Assembly: GCA_947630935.1 (NCBI GenBank)
Contig: CANRJL010000032.1
Location: 1 to 9,371 of the forward strand
DNA from: an uncultured Bacilli bacterium
Lineage (GTDB): Bacteria > Bacillota_I > Bacilli_A > RF39 > UBA660
Direction of reading: 5' to 3'
DNA: 9,371 nt
In this document: positions 8,260 to 9,371 of the stretch, piece by piece
Layout of the letters: each line of letters begins with the position of its first letter
How positions within the stretch are numbered: position 1 is the stretch's first letter
Made by a program: the position numbers and the translations under genes
Notes under the pieces: generated by a model
Told to the model about the DNA's origin: nothing
Databases searched by the model: none
What the model saw: the letters and a program-made list of their open reading frames with translations, nothing else

Positions 8260-8268
8260 ATTGTACCA
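8260..8268 (-). promoter_or_regulatory. Possible extended -10 promoter for addBA
   Basis: The minus strand reads TGG-TACAAT (TG at 8268-8267, hexamer 8265-8260), matching an extended -10 element. No good -35 is seen 16-18 bases upstream, only T/A-rich sequence. It lies just downstream of the terminator at 8375-8412 and would give a very short leader before the addB ATG. The position is right, but the site is weak in an AT-rich background. Confidence 0.38.
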
Positions 8269-8374
8269 TAAAGCTTACTAAAAATAATAATAAAAAACTA
8301 TACATTCTTCTTTAAAATAAATTTTTAATTAATTCTCAATAAGCAAATTAATAACTTTTAGTAAACATTTCCAT

Positions 8375-8412
8375 AAAAAATAAGATATAAATAGTAAGTT
8401 ATTTACATCTTA
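8375..8412 (-). terminator. Rho-independent terminator of the DUF2798-type gene
   Basis: On the minus strand a 13-base-pair stem (8412-8400 with 8393-8381; one G-T pair) closes a 6-base loop and is followed directly by six T (8380-8375). The stem is almost all A/T but long. It begins 33 bases after the TGA stop at 8446 and separates this gene from addBA. The opposite strand lacks a T run, so it works in one direction only. Confidence 0.78.
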
Positions 8413-8445
8413 AAATATATAGGCAATGTTATCCCTAAATTTATA

Positions 8446-8985
8446 TCATTTTTTTTTAAATATAATTTTAAATATTTGTCTAACAAACGGTTGAATAAAA
8501 AATAATTGAGAAAAATAAGCAAATGGAAAATTAAAACAAATTAATTTTAGCCAATTAGCTAATAAAGTAAATATATTAAATCCCATATAATATGGATAAT
8601 ATAAAAATGCTGCTATAAAACTCATCACAGGAACCATTATTCCTACTGTCGCACATATTATTGCTGTTTCAAATTGTACTGAATTAGTTTTTTTGATATC
8701 AAAATTTTTACAAGCCATTTTAAATGAAAAAGGTTGACCTATTAACATTTCAGCTAAATAAGCAAAACAAAACTCTACCAAAACAACTGCCCATATCGGT
8801 AAATAACGCCCAATTATATAAACTCCTCCAAGTTTATTAATAGCATTTATTACACTACCAGCGCCAGTTAAATTCATAAGCGTTGCTCCGTTTACAACAT
8901 ACAAACTATAAAATACATAAGCATGTACTGTAATAATTACTGTAATAAAAGCAAATAAAGCTTTTTCTTTTTTACTCTCAGGCAT
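8446..8985 (-). CDS. Four-helix integral membrane protein, DUF2798-like
   Basis: The 179-residue product has four hydrophobic segments: about 10-30, 60-82, 107-128 and 140-165. It has short charged ends (MPESKKEK at the start, IIFKKK at the end) and no signal peptide. The end pattern, PVMSFIA then a gap, then NFPFAYFSQLFFIQPFVRQIF, matches what I recall of a widespread Firmicutes family annotated as DUF2798-containing. That family has two repeats of paired helices, in each of which a conserved proline and an MSF-like turn occur. Its function is unknown; no transport or enzyme motif is visible. ATG 8985 has a perfect ribosome binding site (AAGGAGGTGA, 8992-9001). The gene ends in TGA, not the TAA of its neighbours; reading TGA as Trp would add only 12 residues. 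It stands alone between two terminators, with its own promoter and a leader that may fold. Family confidence is fair; a role in small-molecule export or stress would be speculation. Confidence 0.82.
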   Translation of the reverse strand: MPESKKEKALFAFITVIITVHAYVFYSLYVVNGATLMNLTGAGSVINAINKLGGVYIIGRYLPIWAVVLVEFCFAYLAEMLIGQPFSFKMACKNFDIKKTNSVQFETAIICATVGIMVPVMSFIAAFLYYPYYMGFNIFTLLANWLKLICFNFPFAYFSQLFFIQPFVRQIFKIIFKKK

Positions 8986-8991
8986 AAAACT

Positions 8992-9001
8992 TCACCTCCT
9001 T
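8992..9001 (-). promoter_or_regulatory. Perfect Shine-Dalgarno of the DUF2798-like gene
   Basis: AAGGAGGTGA on the minus strand, 6 bases before ATG 8985, is fully complementary to the 16S rRNA 3' end. It is the strongest ribosome binding site in the window and implies high translation once the message is made. Confidence 0.85.
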
Positions 9002-9010
9002 TTCTGCAAT

Positions 9011-9092
9011 AAAAAAACACATCTAGTAGCTAATTACATAATTTCCAAATACATCTCTGTAATCAGATTTATGTGCATAGCACTACATGTGT
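9011..9092 (-). ncRNA. Candidate structured leader RNA with terminator-like end
   Basis: The untranslated leader of the DUF2798-like gene can fold. A closing stem pairs ACACAT (9092-9087) with ATGTGT (9022-9017), and GTAG (9086-9083) with CTAC (9029-9026), leaving a three-base bulge at 9025-9023. Inside are three small hairpins: GTGC/GCAC (9083-9073; it shares one base with the closing stem), TCTG/CAGA with loop ATTA (9067-9056), and AATT/AATT (9043-9032). The second can be extended by ACAT/ATGT, which competes with the first hairpin. The closing stem runs into seven T (9017-9011), as in a transcription attenuator, while the ribosome binding site follows 10 bases later. I recognise no known riboswitch consensus. 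It may be an attenuator, a small RNA, or chance pairing in AT-rich DNA. Confidence 0.33.
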
Positions 9093-9110
9093 CAAATGTA
9101 TTACCAATTA

Positions 9111-9119
9111 AGTATAACA
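9111..9119 (-). promoter_or_regulatory. Probable extended -10 promoter of the DUF2798-like gene
   Basis: The minus strand reads TG-T-TATACT (9119-9111), a five-of-six -10 hexamer with an extended TGn. The -35 region at 17-base spacing is poor (TATTAA). It sits between the terminator at 9144-9174 and the gene, and would give a leader of about 118 bases starting near 9104. A TTGACA at 9095-9090 is a less likely alternative -35. Confidence 0.42.
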
Positions 9120-9143
9120 TAAAATTTAAAATTTTAATAGTTG

Positions 9144-9174
9144 AAAAGGTAGTTGAGATCGTTTCTTAACTACC
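9144..9174 (-). terminator. Hairpin terminator of the right-edge gene
   Basis: Inverted repeat GGTAGTT/AACTACC (9174-9168 and 9154-9148) is extended by an A-C mismatch and three more pairs around a 5-base loop. On the minus strand it is followed by TTTTC. It starts 8 bases after the TAA at 9183, the expected place for a terminator. The T run is short, so efficiency may be modest. On the plus strand the stem would be slightly better (G-U instead of A-C), but no plus-strand gene ends here. Confidence 0.6.
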
Positions 9175-9182
9175 ATTTATGT

Positions 9183-9371
9183 TTAAATTTTATAATACAT
9201 TTGATTTTTACTAGTTGGTTTATCGGGAATAGTAAGAGCCACTAATCCTTCATTTATAGCTGGATCTAAATAAGTTGATCTTAAAGTTTCTTTTGATTTA
9301 ATTCCTAATTTATTCATAATATCATTTGCAGTCATTGGAACATTATAATCCATTACCTGTAATAATTTCCT
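9183..9371 (-). CDS. C-terminal winged-helix tail of a Fic-like_C / AlbA_2-type regulator (5' end beyond the window)
   Basis: The last 62 residues of a protein whose start lies outside the window; the frame is open to the edge and ends at TAA 9183-9185. The segment reads as a helix-turn-helix: MTANDIMNKLGIKSKETLRS, then YLDPAINEGLVALTIPDKPTSKNQMYYKI. The pattern LGLKSxxTxRxxYLxPALExGLIxMTIPDKPxSRNQxY is well known at the C-termini of Fic-family AMPylators and of ATP-binding regulators with a Schlafen-type AlbA_2 domain. The two cannot be told apart here, because the catalytic or AlbA_2 part is missing. Such proteins are often accessory genes. The tail probably binds DNA. A remnant of a broken gene cannot be excluded from this end alone. 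Confidence 0.75.
   Translation of the reverse strand, partial: RKLLQVMDYNVPMTANDIMNKLGIKSKETLRSTYLDPAINEGLVALTIPDKPTSKNQMYYKI

Noticed and set aside
8281..8300. Short AAT/TAA repeat run as a microsatellite or direct repeat
   Set aside because: It has only a few units and is expected by chance in intergenic DNA this rich in A and T. No flanking duplication or element ends were found.
8416..8435. Hairpin AGG...CCT just after the DUF2798-like gene as its terminator
   Set aside because: Only three pairs form before a mismatch and there is no clean T run. The 13-pair hairpin with T6 at 8375-8412 is far better.
9066..9095. TTGACA at 9095-9090 as the -35 of a promoter for the DUF2798-like gene
   Set aside because: At 16-18 base spacing only CATAAA/ATAAAT/TAAATC-like hexamers occur, a poor -10. 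The site also overlaps the candidate leader stem. It is kept only as an alternative to the extended -10 at 9111-9119.

Overview
The window is strongly AT-rich chromosomal DNA from a low-GC Gram-positive (Firmicutes/Mollicutes-like) bacterium. The basis is extreme A/T codon choice, AGGAGG-type ribosome binding sites, sigma-A-like promoter elements and an AddAB recombination system instead of RecBCD. The organism appears to use the standard bacterial code. The long ORFs encode Trp with TGG, contain no in-frame TGA, and one gene ends in TGA, so code-4 Mycoplasma/Spiroplasma is unlikely. An uncultured gut lineage of Bacilli/Erysipelotrichia or RF39-like type would fit, but that is inference.

Every gene reads on the minus strand, so transcription runs from high to low coordinates. 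From right to left: (1) 9183-9371 is the C-terminal end of a protein with a winged-helix tail of the Fic-like_C/AlbA_2-regulator type, followed by a hairpin terminator. (2) A 197-base gap holds a probable extended -10 promoter and a potentially folded leader ending in a U7 run. (3) 8446-8985 is a four-helix membrane protein of DUF2798 type with a perfect Shine-Dalgarno, closed by a strong hairpin-plus-T6 terminator. (4) addB (5905-8244) and addA (2844-5939) overlap by 35 bases and form a translationally coupled operon for an unusually compact AddAB helicase-nuclease. (5) A consensus promoter (TTGACA-16-TATAAT) overlapping the addA stop codon starts a second unit: a small unrecognised gene split into two frames at a U UUU UUA sequence (2151-2803), then a SWIM-SNF2 helicase (1-2138) that runs off the left edge.

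Functionally the left two thirds deals with DNA: AddAB resects double-strand breaks for RecA loading, and the SNF2 protein is a dsDNA translocase likely acting on protein-DNA complexes or transcription. The membrane protein and the right-edge regulator fragment look like independent units.

No CRISPR array, tRNA, rRNA, insertion sequence or phage gene was seen. The two most notable things are the -1 frame junction at a canonical slippery heptamer, and the structured, terminator-like leader in front of the DUF2798-type gene. Neither amounts to a proven new system.
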